Below, in pieces: positions 18,276 to 28,124 of a stretch of 64,000 nt of DNA. This DNA comes from Chloroflexota bacterium. GTDB taxonomy: Bacteria; Chloroflexota; Limnocylindria; Limnocylindrales; CSP1-4. The stretch spans positions 98,435 through 162,434 of the forward strand of contig JAUJOH010000004.1 in NCBI GenBank assembly GCA_030447745.1, written 5' to 3'. Below the pieces are notes generated by a model that was not told the origin of the DNA, ran no database searches, and saw only the letters and a program-made list of their open reading frames with translations. Made by a program: the position numbers and the translations under genes. Numbering within the stretch: the stretch's first letter is position 1; every line of letters begins with the position of its first letter.

Positions 18276-20957
18276 CTACCCGTGGTGTGCGCCGGCGCCC
18301 GGGCCGATTCCGGTCAACGACCCGTTCGCGTCGCCGCCGCCGTGGCCGTGGCCGGCATGGCCACCGCTCCGGTTGCCGCCGTGGCCGCCTTGGCCGTTGC
18401 CGTTGGCTGCCAGCGAGGCCGGCAGCACCGGCAGCATCCGGTCCGACTCGACGACCCGGCCTTCGGCCCTCGCCCGCTCCAGCCAGTCGCGCTCCTTGCG
18501 GATGTAGGTGACCTCCGTCTCGCGATCGATCTGCGCGATCGCGAGCAGGTCGATCATCGGGTCCTCGCGACTCGAGTGCGCGAGCTCAACGTCCGCGCCG
18601 TCGCGCAGCGCGTCGTAGGGGCAGGCGTCGACGCAGATGCCGCACAGGATGCAGCGGCTCTCGTCGACGTCGTACTTCTGGAGGACACGCGGCTTGGGCA
18701 TCAGGGCGCCGGTCGGGCACGTCTCCGCGCACCGACCGCACGAGACGCAGGGCGTGTCGTTGAGGCTCATGTCGAGCGGCGTCGTGACGAGGGTGTCGAA
18801 CCCGATCCGCATGAAGTCATAGCACGCGGCGCCGACCACCTCGGCGCACACGTTGGCGCATCGGCCGCAGTCGATGCAGCGCGACGGCTCCCGCAGGATG
18901 AACGCGTGGGAGTCGTCCCGGATGTAGTCGTGGTTGAGGCCGGTGAAACGGTTCTCCGTCACGCTCCGGTAGCCCGCGCCGCTGTGGTGCTGCGGCTCGA
19001 GCGTCCTCAGCGTCGTCCCGTACTCGATCCCGAGCCGCCGGAGATCGCAGAAGCCGATCGCCTCGCACGTGCACTGGAGGCAGCGCGTCGACTCGGCCAT
19101 CGCCTCCTGCTGCGAGTACGGGATCTCGTACTCGACGTAGCTCCGGTTCCGGAGCTCCGGCTCCATCGCCGTCAGGCGGTAGCGCGGCTCCTTGGTCTCG
19201 CTCGTGAACGGCACGATCGAGAGGAACTCCGGCTGCGGCTCGGCCAGCGTCTGCCGGGTCTTGATCGCGTCGAGGTCCAGGCCCTTGAGATAGGCGTCGA
19301 CGGCGTAGGCGGCGCGACGCCCCTCGGCGACTGCCTGGACGACCGTGGCGGCGCCGATCCGCACGTCGCCCGTGCCGAAGACCCCGGGGCGGCCGGTCGC
19401 GAAGGTGACGGCGTCCGCCTTGAGCCGCTTCTGCTTCGTCGCCTCGACGCCCGTTGAGCCGGGACCGACCCACGACAGGTCCGGCCCCTGGCCGATCGCC
19501 AGCAGGACGCGGTCGCAGGGAATGACGAACTCCGTCCCGGGAGACGGCTCGGGGCGCCGTCGGCCGGAGGCGTCCGGCTCTCCGAGCTGCATGCGGATGA
19601 ACTCGACACCGGTCAGCCGGCCGGTCTTCTCGTCCGTGACGACACGGACCGGCCCGGCCTGGAAGATGGCGGTCGCCCCCTCCTCGATCGCCTCGTGGAC
19701 CTCGTTCGCGGCCGGCATGTCCTTCATGTCCCGACGGTAGACGAGGGTCACCTCCTTGGCGCCCTGCCGGACGGACGTCCGGGTGCAGTCCATGGAGGTG
19801 AAGCCACCGCCGATGACCACGACGCGGCTGCCGGCGTGCCCCTCGACCTCGAGTCCGAGCGTCGCCGTCCGCAGGTACTTGAGGCCGTCGAGCACCCCCG
19901 GCGCGTCCTCGCCCGGGATGCCCAGCTTGTTCGTGTCGTAGCAGCCGATCGCGACGAGGACCGCGTCGTAGCCCTGGTACTGCAGGTCGTCCAGCGTGAA
20001 GTCGCGACCGAGCGCCTGGTTCACGAGCACCTGACCGCCGAGCCGCGTCACCGCCTCGTACTCGGCGTCGAGCACCTCGACCTTGGGGAGCCGGTACTGC
20101 GGGATCCCGTAGCGCAGCATCCCGCCCGGCGCCGGGTCGCGCTCGAAGACGGTGACGTCGTGGCCGGCGATCAGGAGGTAGTAGGCGGCCGCCATGCCGG
20201 CCGGCCCGGAACCGATGACCGCGGCGCGGCGGCCGGTCTTCGGCTGGAGCTCGAACGGGACCGGCGGGTCGACGTCGTCGTCGAGCATCGCGCGGAGCAC
20301 CTGGTCGCCGGCGTAGCGGTGGGTGTCACGGATCGCGATCGCCTCATCGACCTCGTCGCGCCGGCAGTGCTCCTCGCACGGCGCCGGGCAGACGCGGCCG
20401 AGGACGGACGGGAACGGGATCGTCCGCTTGAAGATCCGGGCCGACTCCCGGAAATTGGCCTCGGCGTTGGCCTTCAGGAAGCCTGGGATGTCGATGTGGC
20501 TCGGGCACTTGTTCTGGCAGGGCGGCAGGCAGTAGGCGTTGTGGTCGCTGAAGATCAGCTCGAGGTTGGTCGCCCGGAGCCGGCGCACCTGCTCGGTCTG
20601 CGTCGCGACCTTCATGCCGGCGTCCGCGCGCTGCGTGCAGGAGATGGGGGGGTGCTCGGCACCCTCCACCTCGACGACGCACATGCGGCACGCGCCGAAC
20701 CCCGGCAGCTTGGGCTCGTAGCACAGGGTCGGGATCTCGATCCCGTTGTCGCGGCAGACCTCGAGGATCGTCTGGCCCTCGAAACCCTCGACGACGCGCC
20801 CGTCGACCTCGATCCGGATCGGCGGCGTGGACTGCGGTCGCTGCGGAGCCTGGGTGGTGATCAGGCGCTCCGCGAGCGTGTCCGCGCGCGCCTCGACCGT
20901 GTCGAGCGCGGCAGGGCGGTCGGGGCGGTTGTCCGGTCGGACGATCAGGTCGGTCAT
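18276..20957 (-). CDS. Composite NuoG-position subunit: 2Fe-2S domain + GltD-like FAD/NAD(P) module + multiple 4Fe-4S motifs
   Basis: 893 aa; [120 protein letters not shown]. Confidence 0.9.
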   Translation of the reverse strand: MTDLIVRPDNRPDRPAALDTVEARADTLAERLITTQAPQRPQSTPPIRIEVDGRVVEGFEGQTILEVCRDNGIEIPTLCYEPKLPGFGACRMCVVEVEGAEHPPISCTQRADAGMKVATQTEQVRRLRATNLELIFSDHNAYCLPPCQNKCPSHIDIPGFLKANAEANFRESARIFKRTIPFPSVLGRVCPAPCEEHCRRDEVDEAIAIRDTHRYAGDQVLRAMLDDDVDPPVPFELQPKTGRRAAVIGSGPAGMAAAYYLLIAGHDVTVFERDPAPGGMLRYGIPQYRLPKVEVLDAEYEAVTRLGGQVLVNQALGRDFTLDDLQYQGYDAVLVAIGCYDTNKLGIPGEDAPGVLDGLKYLRTATLGLEVEGHAGSRVVVIGGGFTSMDCTRTSVRQGAKEVTLVYRRDMKDMPAANEVHEAIEEGATAIFQAGPVRVVTDEKTGRLTGVEFIRMQLGEPDASGRRRPEPSPGTEFVIPCDRVLLAIGQGPDLSWVGPGSTGVEATKQKRLKADAVTFATGRPGVFGTGDVRIGAATVVQAVAEGRRAAYAVDAYLKGLDLDAIKTRQTLAEPQPEFLSIVPFTSETKEPRYRLTAMEPELRNRSYVEYEIPYSQQEAMAESTRCLQCTCEAIGFCDLRRLGIEYGTTLRTLEPQHHSGAGYRSVTENRFTGLNHDYIRDDSHAFILREPSRCIDCGRCANVCAEVVGAACYDFMRIGFDTLVTTPLDMSLNDTPCVSCGRCAETCPTGALMPKPRVLQKYDVDESRCILCGICVDACPYDALRDGADVELAHSSREDPMIDLLAIAQIDRETEVTYIRKERDWLERARAEGRVVESDRMLPVLPASLAANGNGQGGHGGNRSGGHAGHGHGGGDANGSLTGIGPGAGAHHG

Positions 20958-20971
20958 TGCGCCAGCGGGTC

Positions 20972-22318
20972 TCAGAGGGCGGCGCCGACCGCGATGGGGC
21001 GGCAGACGCCGGCGGGGCAGGAGCTGCGCAGCAGGTGGTCATCCAGCTCCGAGCGGAAGTATCGCATCCCGCTCGTGAGGGGGAGGGTGGCGAGCCGCTC
21101 GTGGTCGCACAGCGCGCTGTCGGTCATGTCGGCCGACAGGTCCGCGAGCAACTGCAGGTCCGTGGGACGCGGGCGGCCGTCCGTGATCCGGGCCGCGATC
21201 TCGACGAGCCGGCGCGTGCCGATGCGGCACGGGATGGTCTTTCCGCATGCCTCGGTGGAGCAGAAGGCGGTGAGCAGCCGGGCCAGGTCGACGATGCAAG
21301 CCCGGTCGTCCGCGGCGATCACCGACCCTGAGCCGATGTGCGCGCCCACCGCGCGAAGCGCGTCGAAGTCGTACGGCGTATCGAGGAGCTCCGGCGGCAC
21401 CAGACCGCCGGACGGGCCGCCGATCACGACGGCCTTCAGCGAGTGGCGCCGAGGCGGCTGCCCACCGAGCGCGATCACCTCGCGGAGCGGTGTCCCGAGC
21501 GGGACCTCCGCCACGCCGGCCCGTTCCGGCCCGCGGACCTGGACGAGGATCGTCCCTGTCGCGCGCGCGCTGCCGATCCCGGCCCACGCCGGCGCACCGT
21601 TGACGACGATCCACGGCACGGCCGCAAGCGTCTGAACGTTCTGGACGACCGTCGGCATGCCGAACAGGCCGCGCTCCGCGGGGTAGGGCGGTCGCTGCTC
21701 CGGCTGGCCGCGCCGCCCCTCGAGAGCCTTGAGGAGAACCGTCTCCTCGCCCAGCATGTAGGCGCCCTGGACCGGGCGGACCAGGACGTTGACGTCGTGA
21801 CCGGAGCCGAGCACGTCCTCGCCCAGGAAGCCCGCCTCCTCGGCGGCGGCCACGACACCTTCCAGCCGGCGGACCGCCTCGACGTCGCCGGCCCGGACGG
21901 CGACGATCGCATCCGTCGCACCGACGGCGATGGCGGCGATCGCCAGTCCCTCCACCACGCCGAACGGATCAGCCTCGATCAACGCCCGATCGGTCAGCGA
22001 GCCCGGATCGGCCCCGTAGCCGTGCGCGACGACGTATCGTGGGGCGCCGTGGGCCGCCGCGGCCCGCCACTTGGCGGCCGTCGGGTAGCCGGCGCCACCG
22101 CGGCCACGCAGCCCGGCCGTCGCAACCGTCGCGATCGTGCCCGCCGGGCCGAGATCACGGACGGCGCGCCGGAGTCCCTCGAACGCGCCTGCGGCGACCG
22201 CCGCATCGAGCGCGGCAGACGGATCGTCGAAGCCCATCGCCGGGTGGTCCTTGAGGGCCGCGGCGCGCGCGAGCAGGACGCTCGGCCATTCGGCCGGCGT
22301 CCGGATGATCGTGGTCAT
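20972..22318 (-). CDS. nuoF: NuoF-like subunit with degenerate cofactor motifs
   Basis: GLRGRGGAGYPTAAKW, GAYMLGEETVLLKALEG, GMPTVVQNVQTL, STEACGKTIPCR; ATG at 22318. Confidence 0.85.
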   Translation of the reverse strand: MTTIIRTPAEWPSVLLARAAALKDHPAMGFDDPSAALDAAVAAGAFEGLRRAVRDLGPAGTIATVATAGLRGRGGAGYPTAAKWRAAAAHGAPRYVVAHGYGADPGSLTDRALIEADPFGVVEGLAIAAIAVGATDAIVAVRAGDVEAVRRLEGVVAAAEEAGFLGEDVLGSGHDVNVLVRPVQGAYMLGEETVLLKALEGRRGQPEQRPPYPAERGLFGMPTVVQNVQTLAAVPWIVVNGAPAWAGIGSARATGTILVQVRGPERAGVAEVPLGTPLREVIALGGQPPRRHSLKAVVIGGPSGGLVPPELLDTPYDFDALRAVGAHIGSGSVIAADDRACIVDLARLLTAFCSTEACGKTIPCRIGTRRLVEIAARITDGRPRPTDLQLLADLSADMTDSALCDHERLATLPLTSGMRYFRSELDDHLLRSSCPAGVCRPIAVGAAL

Positions 22319-22322
22319 CCGA

Positions 22323-22997
22323 TCAGTGAACCGCCCCGGCTGCGGCCCCCCGGCCGTCGAGTGCCGCACCCAGGCTCGCGAGGTAGACGGATTCGTCCGG
22401 TCGGGCGGAGGCGGCGACCCGTGCCTGCCCGGCGTCGCGCGGCGGATCGAGCCGGAGGTGGCCGTAGTAGGACGCCGTGCCGTAGATGAGCGCGTAGTAG
22501 GCGCCGCTCCGGAAGCTGATCTGCTTGAGCGCGGCCACGGGCAGGTAGCCGTACACGGCCTGGACCGCCTCGAGGATCGACAGCATCCGCTTCGGGTCGT
22601 AGTCGTGGTCGTCGAGGATCGCCTCGACCGGCGACATGTCGAGCTGCTCGAAGTGCTCGTACGCGCGATCCGGAACCGTGCGACCGGAGCGCCGCAGCGC
22701 CGACTCCTCGCGGCGCTCCGCGTACTGCTCCGGCGGACCCCAGTGGACGTGATAGCGGCCCTTCGTGTCGATGCCGCCCATGTCGATGCACTCGATCGGG
22801 CAGGCCTGTGCGCACTGGAAGCACGTCTCGCACTTGAGCGCGCCCCACTCGTCGTAGAGGAGCTGCAGACGGCCACGGAACTTGGGCGAAACGTCCGCCC
22901 GGACCTCCGGGTAGCGGATCGTCGCCTTCGGCTCGAAGAAGCGGCGGAGCGTCAGGGCCATGCCCTTGGCCAGCCCGAGCCCCGGGATGAAGCTCAC
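22323..22997 (-). CDS. NuoI-like ferredoxin fused to truncated NuoE-like domain
   Basis: CETCFQCAQACPIECIDM (one 4Fe-4S motif) followed by MLSILEAVQAVYGYLPVAALKQIS (NuoE helical domain); no NuoE 2Fe-2S cysteines. Confidence 0.82.
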   Translation of the reverse strand: MSFIPGLGLAKGMALTLRRFFEPKATIRYPEVRADVSPKFRGRLQLLYDEWGALKCETCFQCAQACPIECIDMGGIDTKGRYHVHWGPPEQYAERREESALRRSGRTVPDRAYEHFEQLDMSPVEAILDDHDYDPKRMLSILEAVQAVYGYLPVAALKQISFRSGAYYALIYGTASYYGHLRLDPPRDAGQARVAASARPDESVYLASLGAALDGRGAAAGAVH

Positions 22998-22998
22998 G

Positions 22999-24342
22999 TC
23001 AGGCGCCCAGCTCGCGGACGAGGACGACCGCGCCCGCGGTGACGAACAGGTTGAGCAGGGACGCGGGCAGCAGCCACTTCCAGGCGAACCCCATCAGCTG
23101 GTCGATCCGGACCCGCGGCAGGGTTCCGCGCATCCACACGAAGATGAAGACGAAGGTGTACGTCTTGAGCATAAACCAGAGCAGTCCGGCGACCCACTCG
23201 AGGCTCACGAAGGCCCACCCGAGCACGGCCGCAACGGCCACGATGTTGAACAGGACGAACCCGATGACGAGCGCCTGCCAGAAGGGCATCGAGCTGCGCA
23301 GCAGGTAGAACGGCATGGCCAGGATCAGCGTCCCGACCACCGGCACGACGGCGACCAGGATCAGCAGCGCGATCCCGAGGGACCCTGGGTCGAACGCCAG
23401 GGCGATCTCCGGGAACGGGAAGGGCGCGTTCCAGCCACCGAAGAAGAGCGTCACGGTCAGCGCCGAGACGATGAAGACGTTCACGTACTCGGCGAAGAAG
23501 AAGAACCCGAAGCGCATCCCGGAGTACTCGGTCGCGAACCCGGCGACGATCTCGGAGTCCGCCTCGGTCAGGTCGAACGGCGTCCGGTTGGCCTCCGCGG
23601 TGGCGGCGATGAAGAAGATCAGGAAGCCGAGCGGCTGCTGCCAGATGTACCAGTCCGTGAACCAGCCGGCCTGGTTCAGTACGAGCTGGTTGAGACTCAT
23701 CGTGCCGGCCAGGATCAGCAGCCCCACGACCGAGAGCACGAGCGGCACCTCGTAGCTGATCACCTGGGCCGCGGACCGCAGGCCGCCCAGCAGCGAGTAC
23801 TTGTTGAAGCTCGACCAGCCGCCCATCAGCAGGCCCACCACGCCGAGCCCGGAGATCGCGAAGAAGTAGAGCAGCGCGATGTTCATGTCCTGGCCGAACA
23901 GCCCCGGGGCGAACGGGATCACGAGCAGCGTCATCACGCTGGCCAAGTAGGTCACCACCGGCGCGAGCGTGAAGACGGGGGCGTCCGCGCCGGTTGGCGT
24001 GAAGTCCTCCTTCATCAGCACCTTGAGCCCGTGCACGACGGACAGGAGCGAGCCGAAGGGCCCCACGCGATCTGGTCCGAGGCGCAGGTTCATCAGCGCG
24101 ATGATCTTCATCTCCATGTAGATGATCAGGAATGCCGTCGGGATGGTCATCAGCAGGACGACCGTGGCCGCGCCGACGAACCGGACGAGCGGGAGGTTCG
24201 CGCCGAGGAGCTCGAGGATCGGCTCGCTGAAGATGATCAGCGCGATCAGCGCGCCGGTCAGCAGGCCGCCCAGCAGGAACAGGCCGAGCAGCACCCGCCC
24301 CGGAATGGTGAGCCGGTTCCACGTCCGCGCGACGAACGTCAC
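22999..24342 (-). CDS. nuoH: NADH-quinone oxidoreductase subunit H
   Basis: MKIIALMNLRLGPDRVGPFG, RTPFDLTEADSEIVAGFATEYSGMRF; GTG start at 24342. Confidence 0.95.
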   Translation of the reverse strand: MTFVARTWNRLTIPGRVLLGLFLLGGLLTGALIALIIFSEPILELLGANLPLVRFVGAATVVLLMTIPTAFLIIYMEMKIIALMNLRLGPDRVGPFGSLLSVVHGLKVLMKEDFTPTGADAPVFTLAPVVTYLASVMTLLVIPFAPGLFGQDMNIALLYFFAISGLGVVGLLMGGWSSFNKYSLLGGLRSAAQVISYEVPLVLSVVGLLILAGTMSLNQLVLNQAGWFTDWYIWQQPLGFLIFFIAATAEANRTPFDLTEADSEIVAGFATEYSGMRFGFFFFAEYVNVFIVSALTVTLFFGGWNAPFPFPEIALAFDPGSLGIALLILVAVVPVVGTLILAMPFYLLRSSMPFWQALVIGFVLFNIVAVAAVLGWAFVSLEWVAGLLWFMLKTYTFVFIFVWMRGTLPRVRIDQLMGFAWKWLLPASLLNLFVTAGAVVLVRELGA

Positions 24343-24487
24343 GATGCGCCTCCGCGCGCTGCCTGACGGGCGCCCTCGGGCGTTCCCAGGCCAAGGCGGC
24401 GCCGAGGACGCGAGCGAGCGCACCCAAGTGTGCGTGAGCGAGCGCCCGCAGGCGCCAACGCAGGCATGGGACGAGCCGAGGCGCCCG

Positions 24488-25708
24488 TCACTTGTCGACG
24501 CCGCCCATGACGGGGTCGAGCGACGCCATCACCGCCATCGTGTCGGCGATCAGCTGCCCCTGCACGAGCTGTCCGACGGACTGGAGGTGGATGAAGGACG
24601 GGTCGTGGATCCGGAGGCGGAACGGCTGGTCCGTACCGTCGCTGATCGCGTACGCGGCGTACTGGCCGCGGGGCGACTCGACCGCCGCGTACGCGCGGCC
24701 CGGCCGCGGCCGGATGAGCCGCGGCAGCTTGGCCATGATCGGTCCGTCCGGCATCCGGTGGAGGCACTGGTCGATGATCCGCAGGCTCTGCTTGATCTCG
24801 TCGAGCCGGAGCAGGTAACGGGCCAGGCAGTCGCCCTCGATTCGGGTCGGGATGTCGAAGTCGAGCTCCTGGTAGACCGAGAACGGGTGCGCCCGGCGGA
24901 TGTCGAACGGCAGGCCGGTCGCCCGGAGGTTCGGGCCGGTCCAGCACATCTGCAGGGCCGTCTGGCCGTCGATCGTGCCGAGGCCGCGCATCCGGCGGAC
25001 GAAGATCTCGTTCGTGTTGAGCAGCGTGAGGTTCGCCTCGATCTGGTCGGTCGCCCGGGTCATCCAGTCGCCGAGGCGGCTCATGAAGTCGTGGTTCAGG
25101 TCGCCGTTGACGCCGCCGATCCGGAAGTAGTTGAACAGCATCCGCTGGCCCGTGAGGGCGCCAAGCATCTCCACGATCTCGTCGCGCTCGATGAACGACC
25201 ACAGGATCGGCGTCAGGCCGCCCAGGTCGAGCGCCATCCAGCCCATGAACAGGGCATGGCTGGCGATCCGGTTCAACTCGGCCGAGAGTACCCGGATGTA
25301 CTCGGCCCGGCGCGGCACCTCGACGTCGAGCAGCTTCTCGTAGGCCATCACCGGGGCCCACTCGTTGAAGAGCGCGCTGATGTACTCGAGCGGGTCGACC
25401 TGGCTGATCGTGTGGTGGTAGTCCGCGTTCTCGCACAGCTTCTCGACGCCGCGGTGGAGGTAGCCGACGACCGGGTCGAGGTCGACGACCTGCTCGCCTT
25501 CGAGCTTCAGGACCAGCCGGAGCACGCCGTGGGTCGACGGGTGCTGCGGGCCCATGTTGATGAACATCTGGCCGTCACCCAGGGTGTAGAACTCGGCCTC
25601 GCGCTCCGTCCGCGGCGGGTACGGCGGGACGGGCTCGAAGATGCCGAGCTCCTGGTCGAGCGTGATGCGCGGGTCGTCGGCGGAGGGGCGGCTGGAGGTG
25701 GCGGTCAT
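24488..25708 (-). CDS. nuoD: NADH-quinone oxidoreductase subunit D
   Basis: MGPQHPSTHGVLRLVLKLEGE, HRGVEKLCE, LDVEVPRRAEYIRVL. Confidence 0.95.
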   Translation of the reverse strand: MTATSSRPSADDPRITLDQELGIFEPVPPYPPRTEREAEFYTLGDGQMFINMGPQHPSTHGVLRLVLKLEGEQVVDLDPVVGYLHRGVEKLCENADYHHTISQVDPLEYISALFNEWAPVMAYEKLLDVEVPRRAEYIRVLSAELNRIASHALFMGWMALDLGGLTPILWSFIERDEIVEMLGALTGQRMLFNYFRIGGVNGDLNHDFMSRLGDWMTRATDQIEANLTLLNTNEIFVRRMRGLGTIDGQTALQMCWTGPNLRATGLPFDIRRAHPFSVYQELDFDIPTRIEGDCLARYLLRLDEIKQSLRIIDQCLHRMPDGPIMAKLPRLIRPRPGRAYAAVESPRGQYAAYAISDGTDQPFRLRIHDPSFIHLQSVGQLVQGQLIADTMAVMASLDPVMGGVDK

Positions 25709-25721
25709 CGGGGCGCGGGCC

Positions 25722-26270
25722 TCAGGCGCGGATCCGGCGGATGCTGGTCGCCGGTGGGGCGCTGCGCGGCACGTGGACCTGCTCCATGTGCCGGATGCCG
25801 GCGCCCGGTGAGCGAGCGGCGTCGTCGGGCAGGTAGAAGTCCTTGCGCAGCGGGAAGCTCGTGTACTCCGGCGGCATGTAGATCCGGCGCAGGTCCCGGT
25901 TGCCCTCGAACGTGATGCCGAACATGTCGTAGGCCTCGCGCTCCTGCCACTCGGCGCCCTGCCACAGGAACGTGACGGAGGGCACGCGAGGGTCGTCGCG
26001 CGACAGGCCGTCGGCGATGACGCGCAGCCAGTCCGGCGTGACGTCCGACCAGAGGTGGTAGACGACCTGCATCACGGTCCCCGTGTCCACGCCGGCCAGA
26101 TCGGCCAGGAAGGTGAACCGGAACTCCGGATCGTCGTGGAGGGTCCGGAGCACGTCCGTGACGCCCGCCGCGCCGATCCGGATCTCGGTCTCGTCGTGGC
26201 GCTGGCGGACCGGGCCGGTCAGCTTCGGTCCCAGGCGCGCCTCGAGGCGACGACGGAACACGCGGTCCAT
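25722..26270 (-). CDS. nuoC: NADH-quinone oxidoreductase subunit C
   Basis: WQEREAYDMFGITFEGNRDLRRIYMPPEYTSFPLRKDF. Confidence 0.94.
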   Translation of the reverse strand: MDRVFRRRLEARLGPKLTGPVRQRHDETEIRIGAAGVTDVLRTLHDDPEFRFTFLADLAGVDTGTVMQVVYHLWSDVTPDWLRVIADGLSRDDPRVPSVTFLWQGAEWQEREAYDMFGITFEGNRDLRRIYMPPEYTSFPLRKDFYLPDDAARSPGAGIRHMEQVHVPRSAPPATSIRRIRA

Positions 26271-26273
26271 CGG

Positions 26274-26975
26274 TCAGACGCCCTCGGGAACGGTGGGTCC
26301 GACGGCTCGCTCGTTCCAGTGGCCGCGGCGGTCCTTGATCAACTGCTGGAGCTTCATCATCCCGTAGATCAGCCCCTCCGGCCGCGGCGGGCAGCCCGGG
26401 ACGTAGACGTCGACCGGCATGATCCGGTCGATGCCCTCCACCGTCGAGTAGCTCCGCTTGTAGCGTCCGCCGGACGTCGTGCAGTCGCCCATCGCGACGC
26501 ACCACTTCGGCTCCGGCATCTGCTCCCAGAGCCGCAGGAGCGGGGCGGCCATCTTGGTCGTCAGCGTGCCCGCCACGATCAGCACGTCCGCCTGCCGTGG
26601 GCTGGCCCGGAACGGGAACATGCCCCAGCGGTCCATGTCGTTCTTCGATGTTGCGGCCGACATCATCTCGATCGCGCAGCACGCCAGGCCCGAGAGGAGC
26701 GGCCAGAGGCTGTTCGCCCGGATCAGGTCCAGCACGTAGTCCGCCTTGGTCGGGATCAGCTCGAGCGGACCCGTCCACCGCGCGTCGTCACGCTGTCCAC
26801 CGCCGGCAACCTCGAACTCGCGAAGGTGGGTGATGTCGGTCGGGCGCCCGCCGCCGTAGGCCATCGGGTCCGTCGACGTCCAGAGGGTGTTCGGGACGAC
26901 GATCGGCTCGGCCACGTCGGACGACTCGTGCGTGACGAGGATCGACGGCCGGTTGCTCGGCTGATCGGCGGGCAT
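26274..26975 (-). CDS. nuoB: NADH-quinone oxidoreductase subunit B
   Basis: [59 protein letters not shown] (N2 ligands intact); ATG at 26975. Confidence 0.95.
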   Translation of the reverse strand: MPADQPSNRPSILVTHESSDVAEPIVVPNTLWTSTDPMAYGGGRPTDITHLREFEVAGGGQRDDARWTGPLELIPTKADYVLDLIRANSLWPLLSGLACCAIEMMSAATSKNDMDRWGMFPFRASPRQADVLIVAGTLTTKMAAPLLRLWEQMPEPKWCVAMGDCTTSGGRYKRSYSTVEGIDRIMPVDVYVPGCPPRPEGLIYGMMKLQQLIKDRRGHWNERAVGPTVPEGV

Positions 26976-27022
26976 CTGCGTGGCATCGGCCGGGCCGGTG
27001 CCGAGGCCCTGGGCCTCGCGGT

Positions 27023-27379
27023 CTAGCGCCAATTGAGCACACCCTTTCGCCAGGCGTACGCGAGCCCGAGGAGCAGGACCGCGACGAAGATCAACATGCT
27101 GACGAAGCCACCGAGCAGGAGGTCCTGGAAGGCGATCGCCCACAGGTAGATGAAGATCACCTCGATGTCGAAGGCGACGAACAGCAGCGCGTAGATGTAG
27201 AACGACAGGCCGAACCGCCCGTGGGTGTCGCCGTAGGTGTCGATCCCCGACTCGTACGGGAGCCCCTTGTGCTGGTCGCCGCGGGTGCGGTGCGAGATCA
27301 GCCAGGCGGCCCCGATCGTCAGGAACACGAACGAGACGCCGGCGAAGGCGAACCCGACGACGTACCACAGAGGGGTCAA
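27023..27379 (-). CDS. nuoA: NADH-quinone oxidoreductase subunit A
   Basis: [47 protein letters not shown] start at 27379 inferred. Confidence 0.9.
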   Translation of the reverse strand: MTPLWYVVGFAFAGVSFVFLTIGAAWLISHRTRGDQHKGLPYESGIDTYGDTHGRFGLSFYIYALLFVAFDIEVIFIYLWAIAFQDLLLGGFVSMLIFVAVLLLGLAYAWRKGVLNWR

Positions 27380-27493
27380 GCGACCTCCGCGCGGCGCGCC
27401 GCTCCGCGCGGCGCGTTCCGTTGCCCAAGGGCCCGGATGGTGGGGGGACATGGGGCGCGCCGCACGCGATCGCCCGTGCCGCGGACCGACAAC

Positions 27494-27502
27494 ATTCTAG
27501 CA
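27494..27502 (-). promoter_or_regulatory. Candidate extended -10 promoter (TGCTAGAAT) upstream of nuoA
   Basis: TG-N-TAGAAT on the minus strand, about 115 bp upstream of nuoA. Confidence 0.35.
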
Positions 27503-27558
27503 GTCGGGTCCTTGGGGGGCCGCTGGCGCGCCAGATCCCGGGTGACTCCGAGCCGGCG

Positions 27559-27720
27559 GTTGGACCGCTGGCGAACCTAACCGACCGACGGGGCGGGCCG
27601 CTCAGCCGCCGCACGGCGCCGCAACCGCTGGTTGGACCGCTGGCGAACCCACCGACCGCCGGGGCGGGACCCTCAGCCGCCGCACGGCGCCGCAACCGCT
27701 GGTCGGACCACTGGCGAACC
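27559..27720. repeat. Tandem repeat, 72/71-bp unit, about 2.3 copies
   Basis: GTTGGACCGCTGGCGAAC starts at 27559 and 27631, GTCGGACCACTGGCGAAC at 27702, with conserved CTCAGCCGCCGCACGGCGCCGCAACCGCTG between. Confidence 0.9.
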
Positions 27721-28124
27721 CAACCTCGGTACGGTCCGGCGCGGCGGGTCGACTTTGAGGTACCCGACCGCCCTGCCTTATGGCTCCCGCCCGATGCCCC
27801 GGGCGCTGGCCACCCGCGACCCTGACGTCGAGCCAGGCACAACACCGCTGGCAGGGAGATCCGATGAACCACCCGCACCTCCGCCTCGCGACCCTCGATG
27901 GTGGCGCCCACGAGCTGCGAGCGCCATGCCCGGCACCGGGGCCGACCTCGTCGCGCGTCGCCAGGGCATCTGTCGCCGGCGCGGCCGGCTGGGCACCGGC
28001 GATCCTCGCCCGCGGCGCCGGCACGACCCTCGCCCTGTCGAGCGACGCGTTCGGGGCAACCACCGCCGCGGACGGCACGATCAAGCGGACCGCGCCACCG
28101 TGATGCGGACCGGCGACCGGCCCG

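Noticed and set aside
26976-27911. N-terminal extension of the nuoB ORF through the tandem repeat
   Set aside because: NuoB starts at ATG 26975; the upstream extension overlaps nuoA and the 72-bp repeats and has no homologous-looking sequence.
27780-28103. Plus-strand ORF ([14 protein letters not shown]...) between nuoA and the MidA gene
   Set aside because: A plausible RBS precedes ATG 27864, but the product has no recognised features and overlaps equally good antisense ORFs; insufficient support.
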